Assembly (NCBI GenBank): GCA_029378245.1
Contig: JARKIF010000001.1
Location: 1,178,001 to 1,242,000, forward strand
Source: Roridomyces roridus
Taxonomy: Eukaryota; Basidiomycota; Agaricomycetes; Agaricales; Mycenaceae
Length of the DNA stretch: 64,000 nucleotides
Direction of reading: 5' to 3'
Translations under genes and position numbers: made by a program
Notes under the pieces: generated by a model
What the model saw: the letters and a program-made list of their open reading frames with translations, nothing else
Told to the model about the DNA's origin: nothing
Database searches by the model: none
Part shown: positions 54,206 to 64,000 of the stretch, in pieces
How the letters are laid out: each line of letters starts with the position of its first letter
How positions within the stretch are numbered: position 1 is the stretch's first letter

Positions 54206-56362
54206 ACTATTTGCGAAGAAATGACAAAAGCACCTCACTCGAACTGACTTGTGCTGCTCAAGAGTGTGTGAAGAGGATTCCCGATTAGGCAATCCAATAG
54301 AAACGATCTCGTGCTCCGAGTCGGAAGGAAGTGGTTCAACAGAATGCAGAGGTCACAGCGTTGCATGTCAGCCACCCTCATTCTCTCCTTGCCTCCTGCC
54401 ACGACAATCTCCCCGCTGATAAGAACACGTCAACTACCCTGCTCAATTTCCAAGATATCAATCCTCGCAACCTCTTCACCGAGTCTCGATGGACGTTACT
54501 TATTCGATGCCCGCCATGTACAAAATTGCCGCATATCTCGCCTACGACCACATCGCATGCTCCCGCCCATCCTCTCAGCTCACCCATGGCGAGTTTCCCG
54601 AACGTTCGTGAGCGTCACCCACTAAACTCAAGCCGTCGCTCCGCGTCGCCATTCTTGCAGCAAGAGCTTCAAGGCTTTCCAGGACCTCCGGCGTTGGACC
54701 TGGTGCAATATATTCTCTGTTTTTTTTTTGGCAACGGCGAGTTCTCTAAAAGTCTTCCATCGGTACGCTTCCTGCAAGGCAATGATCGCCATCAATCTCG
54801 CCCGTCAATGTCTCCGCAAGTCTCCGTTGAAAACCGGGCCTCCAAGTCAAGCACGCTCAAGACCACTTTGCCACAAAAGACTCTCCGCTTGATACAACAT
54901 ACGCACCGCCAACACTAGCGAAGACACGACTGCAGACGGCTGAAGACGAACCTGGAAGCGTTCTCCAAGACCTGAACCCTGATCATCCACGCTACCGCGC
55001 AAACTCCGTCAACGTCGGGAGACCAAGACATCGTGCAAGACTCGATGTGACACAATGGCAAGCTCCTGGAAAGATTCCATCGTGTGTTCCTAACTAGTGA
55101 GTCTTCGACGCAAGACCTTCCAGACCTCGAAAGCCGCAAACACTGCCGAAGATCCCACAAAAATGAAGACGAACCTACATATCAAGGGCAAGGCTGGGTT
55201 CGTCGAGATTTATCGAACTGAACTGTGGGATATTGTTGGTTCGCACGGTTTCATTTTTTCTTGGGTACCACTTACAAGCCGCCAGGTTTTTAAACGACCT
55301 CCGGGATGGCTGGCGCCCATCTAGGCGGCCAGCGATTCAGAATAATTCATTACCGACGCGCAAAAGGCTGGGACTCACCGAAGATTCAGAGGACCGAGTC
55401 GTAAGCAGTTGTTGCGCTGCGAGTTGGTCCCGCTCCTGGTGACCGTGTACGAGTCATTGGAGCCAGGTTTTGCTGTCGATCGAGGTCGACACGGCGGTAA
55501 AGAACAAAGGCGGCTTCGATCAATTTCCAGACGTGACCGCGACCATTCAGCCTTGCAGCCGGCCGCGAAAAATGAAGCAGGATCCGACGACATCCGTTTC
55601 TTCCGAGTCCCTGGCCGCCGTCTAATTGAAGGACGCTAATACTCGGACCCACTGCAAAATCTGGTTGATGCATTGGCCCTGATATCTACAGCGAAACCTG
55701 GAATTGTTGTGTCACTCTTGTTCAACCGTGACGAATGCATAACATCAACACGAGCAAGAAAACCGACCACAAGAGCCCTACGTTCGCGGACTACGGCGGC
55801 CTGTACCGCGCGGCTCGCTGACAACGTACGGGGACTGGACGGAGTTTTTCCCAGCCAAAGATTGGCATTTTTTGACATTCAATTAGCTTGCAACAAGTTC
55901 AATGCAACAAGTGCCAAGTAAATTGTCGAAGGGTGATGCGGGTTGGATGCGGGAGATGACATTCAAGACAGGCATTATTGAGCCCCTTGTTTGGTTTGGA
56001 CACTTCTGCTTACGCTCTGCCGCACATCTTCAAGCCACCGACTTGCGTATTTGCCGAGCAACTCCCGATGTCCAAATACTTAGGGCGGCCTCTTAGGCTT
56101 CCCCACGATCCCCCAGGGCTCACTCTCATAGATTGCAACAATTTTGAGCAGCATCGAAGGACGTCGGGCTGAAAAAATTGTAGCGGGTAGCTGTGATGGT
56201 TACCCGTACCCGTACACGCAGGGGTAACTGCCAACCCGCGCGGGTATGTACCGCCCGTGCCATTGCCCCTCTCAATCGGGTTAGACAATCACCGCCCTGG
56301 CGTGCACCTCTTTAAAATGAGAATGCTTCAGCTTTGTTCTCCTGCCTCGTCTTCAAGCTGAA
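54206..56362. other. Gene-poor region with relics
   Basis: No intact gene. It holds a decayed copy of the small Ser/Tyr-rich gene (listed separately) and the 'gaactgtgggatattgttgg' element near 55218, which returns near 57480, 59346 and 59838. An open stretch on the plus strand at 54331-54918 has no recognisable domain. Confidence 0.45.
55376..55640 (-). pseudogene. Relic of the small Ser/Tyr/Gly-rich gene (first)
   Basis: On the minus strand the codons for the segment read GSNDSYTVTRSGTNSQRNN, matching SKDSSYTVTSSGTNSQGNN of the intact gene at 60421-60744. The frame then runs into unrelated sequence, and no start codon or second exon is preserved. Opposite orientation to the intact gene. 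Confidence 0.75.
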
Positions 56363-57266
56363 ATGCCTTTCCCGTGGTCGTTGATTGGTATGCTTTCTTT
56401 GCGACTCGGACGATTCAAACACTTATTGCGGCTCATGTAGTAATGCCTCCCGGCGATTTCGACGAACCGCACGAGCGTCAGGCTATGTAAGTACTGCGCC
56501 CCTTCACGTTGGATGCGCAGTCCTAGTCAACTTTGAACCCCAGCGAAATGGCTGCAGTACATAACATGTTCATCCGCGCCCTGAACGCCATCCACGCTCA
56601 AGCAGACACCATCCGCGATGACCAGGCGAAAGATTTCGCCTTTTTCTGTCTTTCTTTCGTGTGTACTTGACTCCCGTTGGCTGCGCCCTCACTTATTTAT
56701 ACCAGTGTGAAATGCTACACCACCACCATGACATCGAAGAGTCCATGGCATTCCCGTTTTTCGAAACGAAACTGGGCGCTGGGGCAATGTCCGACAACGT
56801 CTCCCAGCACCGCGCGTTTGACGCCAGCTTCTCATCCTTCCAATCTTGGTTCCAAGACGTCTACGATGGCAAAGCAACATACTCGGCCTCGGTCGTGCTA
56901 GAAAAGGTGGATGCGCTAGGCGACATTCTCGTCTTACACCTCACGGATTAAATTCCTACCCTCGACGCCAACAAACTGCGTGCGGCAGGGTTCACGGCGG
57001 AGGATTTCAAAGACTTCGAAAAGCGGTGCTTGTCCGCCATCCTCAAGAACGTATCGTTCTCCATCTCTATGCCGATGACCCTTCTCTGCCACGACAAGGA
57101 GTCGTTACCCGTGTTTCCGCCCTTCCCCAAACCGTTGTTGTGGGCGGTGAGGTATGGGTTTTCATGGAAGTTTAGTAAGAGTTGGGAGTTTGCGCCGTGT
57201 GATTGGGACGGGAAGGTGAAGCCTGGGTTGGGGAATGTGCCATTGGGGTCGAGGGTGGCGGCTTAG
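56363..57266 (+). pseudogene. Hemerythrin-domain gene, broken copy
   Basis: Same exon plan as the intact copy (58275-59175): start MPFPWSLIV..., exon 2 with PPGDFDEPHERQA, exon 3 EMAAVHNMFIRALNAIHAQA, then exon 4 CEMLHHHHDIEESMAFPFFE. A stop (TAA, 56949-56951) replaces the codons that read AAE in the other copy, after DALGDILVLHLTD; the frame then continues with IPTLDANKLRAAGFTAEDFK to the normal C-terminus GNVPLGSRVAA. The upstream 300 bp also resemble those of the intact copy. A truncated product lacking the C-terminal helices would be made if expressed. One nonsense change only, so loss is recent. Confidence 0.85.
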
Positions 57267-57529
57267 AAGGTGCTCCATTCTACATCTTGTTCCACGAAAT
57301 TCTATTGCTTCCAACTTAACTTCGCTCCATCCACCCCAAATCAATCTTGATGCAGTGCCAGCGCCCCAGTGTCAATCAAGCCAGCGCCGATGACATTATT
57401 TTCCTTGATTCGGGCACGTCGCGTGAAGAGGAGGCCTCAAACTTGTCTACAGGTCGTTGAGATTTCATGGTACCTTTGATGAACCGTGGGATATTGATGA
57501 TTCGCACGGTTTCATTTTTCTTGAGTAAG

Positions 57530-57700
57530 TTGTTGCCCTGCAAGTTGGTCCTGCTGCTGGTGACCGTGTACGAGTCCTTGGAGCCAGGTGTTGCTGTTGG
57601 TCGACGTCGACATTGTGGTAAAGATTCAGAAGAAGGGCGGCTTCGGTTGGCAGTTATAAATGGGCTGGACCTGGACCGTGACTATGGAAGCAACTGAAAT
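57530..57700 (-). pseudogene. Relic of the small Ser/Tyr/Gly-rich gene (second)
   Basis: Minus-strand codons give GSKDSYTVTSSRTNLQGNN, again matching the gene at 60421-60744, followed by frame loss. It lies upstream of the intact hemerythrin-domain gene exactly as the first relic lies upstream of the broken one, so relic plus hemerythrin gene was duplicated as one unit of about 2 kb. Confidence 0.75.
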
Positions 57701-58274
57701 TCAGCCTGCCGCGAAGAATCAGGCAGGATCCGAGGCAATCCGTCTCTTTCGAGTCCCTGACCGCCGTCTACTTGTAGGACATTCATACTCGAGCCCATTC
57801 CTATGAATCTCGTCGCTTACTACAGCTCATTCTCGCTGGAAGAAAGCCTGGACGCTGGTATTCATGGCTTTGGACGGTGCTTCCTTGAGCGCTGTAAAAA
57901 GTGCCAAGTTTAAATTGTCGAAGGCCAGACTTGGGTCAGACAGAGATGAAGGGTAAAGACAAGCACTTAGCACTGTTGAGCACTGTTGTTGAAGCCTTTG
58001 TTTGGACAGTCCGACACGAATCTGCTTGCGCTCTGCCACACACATCTTCAAGCCACCGACTTGCGTATTCGACGAGAAGCTTCCATGTATACCCAACTCT
58101 TAGGCCACGCACGGGTGCCACGGCTACATGGTCATTAAGCGCGGGCGGTGATGGGTAATCGGTTTCGAAAATCACAGCCACACCGCCCTAGCGCGCGCCT
58201 CTTTAAATTTGCAATGAGGATGCCTCACCTTTGTTCTCCTCCCCCGTCCACCTCCCCTTCCACTGCCAGCTGAA

Positions 58275-59175
58275 ATGCCGTTCCCATGGCCGTTGATTGG
58301 TGCGCCCTTTGCGCCGTTGACTCGGACGATTCAAACGCTTATCGCGACTCGTAGCAATCCCTGCCGGCGATTGGGACGACTCGCTTGAACGTCAGGCCAT
58401 GTAAGCGCTGCGCTCCCGCCCTCTGGATGCGTAGCCAACCTTCAACCCATAGAGAAATGGCTGCAGCGCATAATGCGTTCATTCGCTCTCTGAACGCCAT
58501 CCATGCTCAGGCAGACACCATCCGCGATGACCAGGCGAAAGATTTCGCCTTTTTCTGTGTTTCCTTCGTGTGTGCTCCGCTCCCTCAGCTGCGCGTTTGC
58601 TTATTTCATACCAGTGTGAAATGCTGCACCACCACCACGACATCGAAGAGTCTATGGTATTCCCGTTTTTCGAAACAAAACTGGGCGCAGGGGCAATGTC
58701 GGACAACGTCTCCCAGCACCGCGCGTTTGACGCCAGCTTCTCGTCCTTCCAGTCCTGGTTCCAAGAGGTCTACGATGGCAAAGCAACATACTCGGCCCCC
58801 GTCGCGCTAGAAAAGGTCGATGCATTGGGCGACGTCCTCGTCTCGCACCTCGCGGCCGAAATCCCCACTATCCACGCCGACAAACTGCGTGCGGCAGGGT
58901 TCAAGGCGCAGGATTTCAAAGACCTGGAAAAGCGGATGATGTCCGTCATCCTCAAGGACATATCGTTCTTCACCTCTATGCCGATGGGCATCCTCTCTCA
59001 CGACAGGGAGTCGTTACCCGAGTTTCCGCCCTTGCCGAAACCGTTGCTGTGGGCGGTTAGGTATGGGTTTTCGTGGAAGTTTGCTAAGAGTTGGGAGTTT
59101 GCGCCGTGTGATTGGGAGGGGAAGGTTAAGGCTGGGTTGGGGAATGTGCCATTGGGGTCGAGGGTGGCGGCTTAG
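58275..59175 (+). CDS. Hemerythrin HHE-domain protein
   Basis: Four or five exons with canonical introns give about 235 residues: MPFPWPLIAIPAGDWDDSLE, RQAIEMAAAHNAFIRSLNAI, HAQADTIRDDQAKDFAFFC, then CEMLHHHHDIEESMVFPFFE, and the rest of the four-helix bundle (QHRAFDASFSSFQSWFQEVY; LGDVLVSHLAAEIPTIHADK). Metal ligands are seen in HNAF, HHHHDIEE, QHRAF and SHLAAE, the H-HxxxE-H-HxxxD/E pattern of HHE proteins, which bind a di-iron centre and oxygen. Fungal members are small, cytosolic and probably iron or oxygen responsive. Close to the broken copy at 56363-57266, with changes scattered along the length. Confidence 0.88.
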
Positions 59176-59339
59176 AGGGTGTCTTCAAGTTCTACATTTA
59201 TTCCACGAAACTATCTTGACAATCAATTATTTCTTAATCTTTCCGCAAGAGTAGCGCCCTAATGATGCTTTTCTCTGGCACGCCGCGTGAAGGATGAGGA
59301 CTTCTCTACGCATGTCCCGCCCTTACCAGCCTATTCATC

Positions 59340-60150
59340 CAACTGAACCGTGAGACATTGTTGGTTCGCACGGTTCCTTTTTTCTTGCTTTTCACGAGTA
59401 TTACTGGAGTGGTGGCCGCCATAAAAACTGCCCAGACAGTGTCGCCTGGGTGGGTGGTGCCCGTCGTTCTACTCGCCGTCGAGATTGTAATTGGTGAGTA
59501 TCGGTGCGGCTGATTCCAAGGTGGTATGTAAGTGATGTTTACAGTTTGAACATTGAACGTTGAACTCCGAGTCGGTTTCTTCTAAGTTTGGCAGGAGCTT
59601 GAGTGTGCCAGAACGCGGGCAGGATATTAGAAGGATCTTGCTGTCGGGATTCGAGTTGGTCGGTCCAGTAGGAGACTTTAAAAGGCCGCGCTGTCTCTGA
59701 AGCGAAGGTCTTGTGGAGTACTCAATAGCGCGACAATGGCGTTTTTTCTGGCCCGTCGCGTGAAGGACAAGGCATTCTCTACGCATGTCCTTCAGAGTTT
59801 AACGTCGAGATTCATCGAACTGGTTCAGATTCCAGAACCGTGGGATATTGTTAGTTGAAGTTCGCACGGTTTCGTTTTTTGTGGGGTAGTAGTAAGCATA
59901 AAGTAGTCGCCTGCCAGTGGGTGGTGCCTGTCGTCTCACTCGCTGTCGAGATTGCAAGTAATTCATATCGCTGCGGCCGATTCCAAGGTGGTAAGTGATG
60001 TTTGAGCGGTATAATAAACTCCGAGTGGGTCTGCTATCAAGTATGCCAGAGCGCGGCCAGATTCCAGAACTGCAGACAGATGAGTAGGAATTGATCATAT
60101 ATTTCTGTCGGGAGTCGACCCGTTGGTCCAGAAGAGACAGAGCACCTTTA
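59340..60150. repeat. Direct repeats downstream of the hemerythrin gene
   Basis: The phrase 'gaaccgtg' with 'ttcgcacggtt' occurs at about 59346 and 59838. The block 'gtcgagattg' with 'gattccaaggtggta' occurs at about 59480-59527 and 59949-59995, and a 'ggtccag' block at about 59660 and 60125. These make two units of about 490 and 310 bp in the same orientation. The second is shortened. Confidence 0.7.
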
Positions 60151-60420
60151 GAAAAGGCCGGACGGTCCAGCCTGTTGTAGTCCGCGAACTGTGGTCGATT
60201 TTCTTGCTCCCGTTACAGTGGTAATATTATGCGCTCGTCGAACAAGGCTGCAACAAGATTCCAGGTTTTGCTGTGGATAGCATCGACCAGATTTTATAGT
60301 GCCCAGGGTTGGAAGAGACGGGTGCCGTCGGACCGTCACGGCCGGCAATTCCCAATTTCAGTTGCCTCGAGCCCATTTGCAATTGATCGAAGCCTTGGTT
60401 CTTTGTCTCTTACCAACACC

Positions 60421-60744
60421 ATGTCCTCGACCAACAACAACAACGCGAACGCGACCTCTGGTTCCAAGGACTCTTCGTACACGGTCACCAGCAGCGGGAC
60501 CAACTCGCAGGGAAACAACTACGACCACCGCGAGTACTCTTCGGGCGGCTCTGGTTACCATTATTCCAACAGGTTGGTTGTGACTTTTTTCTTTGGCCAG
60601 CTAGGGTTGCATGGATTCACTTTAAATTCGGTCCACAGTGATGGAAGTTATTATTATTCGAACCAGAATGGGTCTACGTACTACAACGATGGGAAGGGGT
60701 CGTCGACGTATACGACCTCCTCGGGTCATCAGGTGAAGAAGTAA
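60421..60744 (+). CDS. Small Ser/Asn/Tyr/Gly-rich conserved fungal protein
   Basis: Exons 60421-60572 and 60639-60744 give 85 residues: MSSTNNNNANATSGSKDSSY, TVTSSGTNSQGNNYDHREYS, SGGSGYHYSNSDGSYYYSNQ, NGSTYYNDGKGSSTYTTSSG and the end HQVKK. Low-complexity, with an SxxS/YYxS periodicity; no signal peptide, Cys or membrane segment. Small proteins with the SYTVTSSGTNSQG and SDGSYYYSN blocks are found in many fungi; their role is unknown as far as I know. Two relics in this window (near 55376-55640 and 57530-57700) share the first block. An in-frame ATG further upstream (60229) would add residues with different composition and is not preferred. Confidence 0.75.
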   Translation: MSSTNNNNANATSGSKDSSYTVTSSGTNSQGNNYDHREYSSGGSGYHYSNRLVVTFFFGQLGLHGFTLNSVHSDGSYYYSNQNGSTYYNDGKGSSTYTTSSGHQVKK

Positions 60745-60809
60745 GTGAGATAATAGCGAACGAGCAGGTGAGTTGTCGATGAGGTACTTATCGGAGGGAG
60801 GTGAGACTA

Positions 60810-61160
60810 GTACTGACGCTGAGGCAGTTCCCATGTTTCTTGTACGGTTGTTGAATGCATCCCCTCTCTGTCTGACACGATAAGGTCTTCGATATTGTCG
60901 TCGTTCCGCGACGCCGATGAGGTATCGGACGGCGGCAAGACCAACGGCTGTTGCAGTTCCCAGTGTCTCTTTGCATCCCCTCTCTGTCTGACACGATAAG
61001 GCTTCGATATTGTCTTCGCTACGCGACGCCTTCGGCGAGTTGCCGATGAGGAATCGGATGGCGGCCAGACCGACGGCTTCCCAGTATTTCTTTTACAATT
61101 GCCCCTCTCTCGACACAATAAGGCTTCGATATTGTCCTCGTTCCTTGCGGCTGATAGCGG
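60810..61160. repeat. Three tandem repeats of about 130 bp
   Basis: Units share 'cagttcccagt', 'cccctctctgtctgacacga', 'taaggcttcgatattgtc' and 'gaggaatcggatggcgg' in order, starting at about 60825, 60952 and 61075. The third unit is shortened. Divergence is low between the first two. They lie between the small gene and the GATA factor. No open frame spans them. Confidence 0.75.
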
Positions 61161-61369
61161 CAAACTTGACACTCGCCGACGGAAACACATCTGACCGCTC
61201 GACCTTCCTTCCGGTGTTTGAAAGGCGCGGATGGATCTCAGTGGTACTTTGCGTAGAGTAGACAGGAAGAAAGAGAGAGCATGTGTGTGTGTCGCGAAAA
61301 AACGTAAAGTTACGGTAAAGATGCAAAAGCGATTGATGAATAGATTTTGAGCTGCTGGTCCGTCCTTTC

Positions 61370-64000
61370 ATGGCCAGCTCTTCGCGGTACCTCCCTCCGC
61401 CACCGCAAGAGTCCTTCCGCCTCCCGAGCCTCAAGGACCTCAACTTCCAGTATCGTTCTGCGCGGCCTCCATCCGATGACCCGCAGGACGTGCCCCCTAC
61501 TCGCCATGTCCATCAATGGGCACGAAACTCGCCGGTCCAGCAGCAACATCCTCACCAACAGCAGCAGCAACAGCAGCAGCCGTCCCCGCCATTGTCTGCC
61601 AACGAGCAGTATGCCTCCAAGCATGACCCGGGCGGGTACTTGACGCCGGGTGTCCCCATGTCGCTGCAGCAGGCTCAGCAGCAACAACAACACCACCAGC
61701 AACAACAACAACAGCGGACGGAAGTCAAGCGTGCTAGATCCTCATCGCGGCAGTCCCAGGCGAGTTTTTTCAGTCGTTACATTCCTGTTCCTCCGTGCAA
61801 CGTTTTTCAGACGCCGTACAACGCACCAGCACCTCCACCGTACACCCCGACAGCTTACTCGCAGCCCCAACCCACGCCGTATCAGTACAGTGCGACGACG
61901 CCGACCTATCCCGAGTATCAGCAGAACCCGTATCCGTCGCCGGGGCCACAAGAGGCTTGGGATCGGCAGCAGCAGCAGCAGTTTCAATTGCAGCAACAGC
62001 AGCAACAACAACAGCAGCAGCAGCAAAGATATACTGTCCAGCCGTCCCAGACGCAGTATACTCCCCAGCCTCCTCAGCCACAACCCCAACCGGCGGCGCC
62101 TCAGCAGCAGCAGGCGCAACAACAACAATATGCGCCCCCGCCTCCAATGCATATGTTGCCGCCCCAACAGCAGCAAATTGCTTCTCCACAAGAGCAGCAA
62201 CAGCAGCAGCATCTTGCACGGCAGCATTCGCGCTCGCAGTCACAGCAGTCGACGCATCAGCCGACTCATGGTCACGCATCGCAGCAGTCGGCAGCGCATG
62301 GACACGGACATGGTCATTCTCAGATGCAGCAGCAGCAGTCTTCGCATCTGTCACCTCAGGCTTCGCATTCTCAACAGTCGGCCCATTCTCAACAGTCGAC
62401 CCATTTGCAACAACCGACGCCGCATTCTCAGCCAACCCACCATGCTCCTCCTCCTCAGTCCATCGCTCAGCACCATCCACACCCACATTCACTCGCGCCT
62501 CAGCTACATGCCCAGCCCGCTGCCGTCACGCCCTCGCAACTGCAGCATCCACCACCGCCGCAACACCACCAACACCACCAACACCACCCTTCGCAGCTTC
62601 AACAGCCTGCTCCTGCCCATGCACAATCGCAGCCTCCGCCCTCGCACCAGCATCATCAGCCGCCAGCACCGTTGTTTAATCCGCGGGCCGTTTCCGTGCC
62701 CAGTTCGCTTGATCGTAGCGGGCATTCGCAGCACCACCCAACACCGCAGCACCATTCACCCGCTGCACACCAGCATCACTTGCCCGCTGCACACCAGCAG
62801 CAGCCACCACCCCATCCCCATTCTCAAGACGATCGACGCGAGTTGTATGTCAATGTGAATGTTAGCGTTGGGGAGGGCGGAGCAAAGGACTTGCGGCATC
62901 CCCATCAACCACATCAGCCGCAAGGCCAGCCTCAGGTCATTCCTGCTCCGCACTCTTCGCATCCCCCGCCGATTCATGCACATCCGCATCAATCGGCGCA
63001 TCAACCGCCGCATCAACAGCCACCGCAGCCTGCTATCACGCACCCGCATTCTCATTCACCGGCGATCACGCACCCGCCGCACCCGCATTCTCATCCGCAC
63101 TCTCATTCGCAGCCGCAGCCGCCACCACAACATCAGCTGCATCATCAGCACCATCAGCAGCAGCAGATTACCCACCATCCCCAACAGACGCACCCGCAAC
63201 AAGTGCCGACCCCACAGGAGGATCCGCCGGACTTTGGTCCCCGAACAACCGCGATGACCGGGGTATGCTGTGGACTATTGATGGATATACATTTGATACT
63301 GATAGTTTCCACAGATTCTCGAGCATTGTACAGTGTTGTATTCATTTGCAACGCGGTATGCGCAACTACAGGTATCGTTGCCGCACGTGCAGCCTGGGCC
63401 GGAAGAAGTTGCGGAGATGGCGAGGAGGGCGAATGAAGTTGTGAGGTTGTTGGAGGAGCTGAGGAGGATGAACAGTTTCCCGGCTCCGGTGGAGGTGGTG
63501 GAGAGTGTGGCTGCTGCTCCGTCGATGGAGATGGATGTGGATGTTGTGAGGGAGCAGGAGCAGGAGCATGATGCTGCGAGGCCGCCCAAGAGGCCTTGGG
63601 AGGATATGGATGGCGGGGAGGAGATTGATGAGCTTGAGGAGGGCGATGGGGAACCTGCGGCTGCGCCGTATCCGACGCCGACCGAGACCAAGGGGTCGTC
63701 GCCGGCGAGGACCACGGCGGAGGCGGATATGGAGCTTATACGGACGAAGCGGGCTGCGACGGCTGTTAATGCCGGAGCAGGTGGGCCGCCCAAGAGCAAG
63801 TATCGGAAGCGGAGTGTGAGTGTTTTTTCATTCGTTTTATGCCTTTCTGACGTTGGTTCGCGGGATTGGTCTGGCCAGCGGGCGACACCTCCAGGCAAGT
63901 GTCACTCGTGTAATATCAGGGAGACGCCGGAATGGAGGCGCGGACCTGACGGGGCGAGGACTTTGTGCAATGCGTGTGGGCTGCGTGAGTGCTTTTTTTT
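61370..64000 (+). CDS. GATA-type zinc-finger transcription factor (3' end cut by the window)
   Basis: The ATG at 61370 starts a long Gln/His/Pro-rich N-terminal region (QQQQ runs at about 61560-61720, 61970-62030 and 62100-62210; His/Pro-rich to about 63200). After a gene-wide series of introns (one with a GC donor at 61759), a helical segment [20 protein letters not shown] and an acidic [20 protein letters not shown] region follow. A single zinc finger completes the visible part: [20 protein letters not shown] then [12 protein letters not shown], the C-x2-C-x18-C-x2-C GATA pattern. GATA factors bind (A/T)GATA(A/G) DNA and control nitrogen use, iron uptake or light responses in fungi. The finger lies near the visible end; the basic tail that follows it in the family is beyond the window. 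Confidence 0.9.

Noticed and set aside
61742..62492. Open frames opposite and alongside the Gln/His-rich part of the GATA factor (Leu/Arg-rich, Ala/Val-rich and Ser/Asn-rich)
   Set aside because: CAG/CAC repeats stay open in several frames. Only the Gln/His frame connects to the zinc finger.

Overview
The window reads as nuclear DNA of a filamentous basidiomycete, most likely an Agaricomycete. Genes are split by many introns of about 45-55 bp with GT(G/A)NGT donors. Intergenic distances are short. The gene set is fungal: a class I hydrophobin-type protein, an F-box protein with a coiled coil, a TEA/ATTS factor, VTC1, a divergent G-alpha, and a GATA factor rich in Gln and His. No virus, CRISPR array, rRNA or convincing tRNA was seen. 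I cannot place the species; a Rhizoctonia/Ceratobasidium-like fungus would fit but is not shown.

Layout. 1-3.4 kb: the 5' end of a hydrophobin-type gene (copy A, running off the left edge) and its F-box neighbour. 3.5-9.8 kb: a compact housekeeping block with a small unknown protein, VTC1, thymidylate synthase, a TEA-domain factor and the tRNA-acetylation cofactor TAN1. 9.8-17.4 kb: mostly gene-free, repeat-bearing and decayed DNA around one bHLH factor. 17.4-23.3 kb: G-alpha, cyclophilin PPIL3, F-actin capping protein beta and a type II membrane protein that may be a glycosyltransferase. 24.06-30.05 kb: the most unusual locus, a gene of about 6 kb (copy B) for a secreted protein of about 1,895 residues. 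It carries three hydrophobin-like cysteine modules joined by very long Ser/Ala-rich linkers. Its promoter and the tail of an F-box gene are repeated from the left edge, so an F-box plus hydrophobin block was duplicated and the second F-box has decayed.

32-44 kb: an aldo-keto reductase, two paralogous membrane proteins (34.4-35.7 and 40.8-42.2 kb) lying on either side of a PD-(D/E)XK-like gene with an internal stop, eIF5 and a DUF427 protein, then an unknown Pro-rich protein. 44-54 kb: a compact block with VPS51 and a cytochrome b5 protein transcribed divergently from start codons 32 bp apart, an Arg/Ser-rich protein, an enoyl-CoA hydratase, a TauD-type dioxygenase, an unknown protein and protoporphyrinogen oxidase (with one apparent frameshift). 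54-61 kb: a duplication-rich stretch with two hemerythrin-domain genes (one broken), one intact small Ser/Tyr/Gly-rich gene and two relics of it, and several direct repeats. 61.4 kb to the right edge: a GATA-type factor whose zinc finger is cut by the window end.

The genes do not form one pathway. The coherent theme is local duplication followed by decay (hydrophobin/F-box, membrane-protein pair, hemerythrin pair). Exon structures were derived by eye from splice signals and reading-frame continuity; nothing was tested against transcripts or databases.
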